Source of the DNA: Geobacter argillaceus
Lineage (GTDB): Bacteria > Desulfobacterota > Desulfuromonadia > Geobacterales > DSM-12255
Reading direction: 5' to 3'
Length of the DNA: 64,000 bases
Assembly: GCF_007830735.1 (NCBI RefSeq)
Contig: NZ_VLLN01000007.1
Span: 1-64,000, forward strand
Under the pieces are notes generated by a model. The model saw only the letters and a list, made by a program, of their open reading frames with translations, had not been told where the DNA came from and made no database searches. The translations under genes and the position numbers were made by a program. Of the stretch, positions 63,250 through 64,000 are shown piece by piece (the first letter of the stretch is position 1; the number at the start of each line of letters is the position of its first letter).

Positions 63250-64000
63250 GTGAAGGATCCGAGAATCAGACAGTGGGCGGAGGTGCTGGTCAACTACTCG
63301 ACCCGGGTGAAAAAGGGGGATGTGGTACTCATCAGCGCCTCGGGAGCGGAGGCCCTTCCGCTTGTGAAGGAGCTCTATATCCTCTGCCTCGAAAAAGGGG
63401 CCCGCTATGTCGAGTACGAATTCAGCTTTCCCGAGCTTTCCCGGCACTTCTTCAACAGCGCCAGGAAGGAGCAGCTCAACTACTTTCCCGAGCACAAATT
63501 GGATTTCATGAAGAAGGTGGATGTCTTCATTGCCATCTCGGCGGCTGACAACACCATGACCCTTGCCCAGGCCGATCAGGCTGCCATGATCACCTACGCC
63601 AGGGTTACCCGTCCGATCAGTGACTGGCGCGTCAAGAACACGCGCTGGGTCATTACCCGTTATCCGACCTTTGGCGCGGCCCAGGATGCCAAGATGAGCC
63701 TGGAGGAGTACGAGGACTATGTCTTTGCCGCCTGCTGCATCGACTGGCAGACCGAATCGAAGAAGCAGGAAAAGCTGAAGCGCTATATGGACCGGGCCGA
63801 CCGGGTCCGGATCAGGGCGACGGACACCGATCTATCCTTCAGCATCAAGGGGTTGCCGGGCATCAAGTGCGACGGCCGCTTCAATATCCCCGACGGCGAA
63901 GTCTTCACGGCGCCGGTGCGGGAATCGGCGGAGGGGTACATCACCTACAACTGTCCGACCCTCTACCAGGGGAAGGAGTTCAATAATATCCGCCTGGAGT
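63250..64000 (+). CDS. M29-family aminopeptidase, N-terminal part (runs off the window)
   Basis: 250 residues are visible from a GTG start; the gene continues past 64000. The sequence (RIRQWAEVLVNYSTRVKKGD, later DTDLSFSIKGLPG and NIPDGEVFTAPV) matches thermophilic-type M29 metallo-aminopeptidases (AmpS/aminopeptidase T), cytoplasmic exopeptidases that remove N-terminal residues. The metal-ligand Glu in PDGEVFTAPV is present; the remaining ligands would be beyond the edge. GGGGG is 5 to 9 bases upstream of the GTG. The heptad repeat lies directly upstream. Confidence 0.82.
   Translation, partial: MKDPRIRQWAEVLVNYSTRVKKGDVVLISASGAEALPLVKELYILCLEKGARYVEYEFSFPELSRHFFNSARKEQLNYFPEHKLDFMKKVDVFIAISAADNTMTLAQADQAAMITYARVTRPISDWRVKNTRWVITRYPTFGAAQDAKMSLEEYEDYVFAACCIDWQTESKKQEKLKRYMDRADRVRIRATDTDLSFSIKGLPGIKCDGRFNIPDGEVFTAPVRESAEGYITYNCPTLYQGKEFNNIRLE

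Overview
The window is one dense, mostly housekeeping stretch of a GC-rich bacterial chromosome that looks like Geobacter or a close relative (order Geobacterales). This is an inference. It rests on a Rieske / cytochrome b / five-heme cytochrome c operon, a sigma-54 activator and a CheV and HD-GYP regulator standing alone, the rpmF-plsX-fabHDG-acpP-fabF-rpiB-glyA order, and the rimP-nusA-(YlxR/L7Ae)-infB-rbfA-nrnA-truB-rpsO-pnp order. No rRNA, tRNA, prophage, insertion sequence or CRISPR array was recognised. No gap between genes exceeds 300 bases.

Layout. 1-2.1 kb: the end of an acyl-CoA dehydrogenase and an acyl-CoA synthetase. 2.2-5 kb (minus strand): a sigma-54 response regulator, then fructose-1,6-bisphosphatase with a small acidic Cys-containing protein. 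5.1-7.5 kb: a bc-type quinol-oxidising complex. 7.7-15.5 kb: an RNA m5U methyltransferase, glutamate dehydrogenase behind a candidate sigma-54 promoter, ispG, proS, pyrF and rlmB. 15.6-20 kb: an SDR-fold protein, a REC-PAS-GAF-HD-GYP c-di-GMP regulator and queD-queE. 20.2-28.4 kb: the fatty-acid synthesis cluster, then rpiB and glyA. 28.5-41 kb is more mixed: cheV, an outer-membrane efflux protein, a membrane methyltransferase, a CMP-kinase-like/BON fusion, a PHP phosphoesterase, nth, a beta-hydroxyacid dehydrogenase, ettA, a secreted cohesin/dockerin-like protein, a divergent polysaccharide deacetylase and a ParA-like ATPase with an unassigned C-terminal half.

41.2-46.5 kb is the xseA-xseB-ispA-dxs group, with a Phd/PIN toxin-antitoxin pair sitting between xseA and xseB. 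46.6-51 kb holds a secreted TPR metallopeptidase and an EF-P maturation group (KamA/EpmB-like radical SAM enzyme, EpmA, EF-P with the modifiable lysine), then infA. 51.2-61.3 kb is the translation and RNA-turnover operon from rimP to pnp, preceded by an attenuator-like hairpin. The window ends with an M16 peptidase, dut and a truncated M29 aminopeptidase.

The most unusual signal is not a gene. Five intergenic sites (44603, 50123, 56305, 59081, 63145) consist of tandem degenerate 7-base units. Four of them have a second arm of 7-base units in inverse orientation, so they fold into hairpins built of heptads. Each lies just upstream of, or at, a start codon. The unit sequence differs between sites while the architecture stays the same. 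A separate REP/BIME-like cluster of palindromes lies at 48976-49125.
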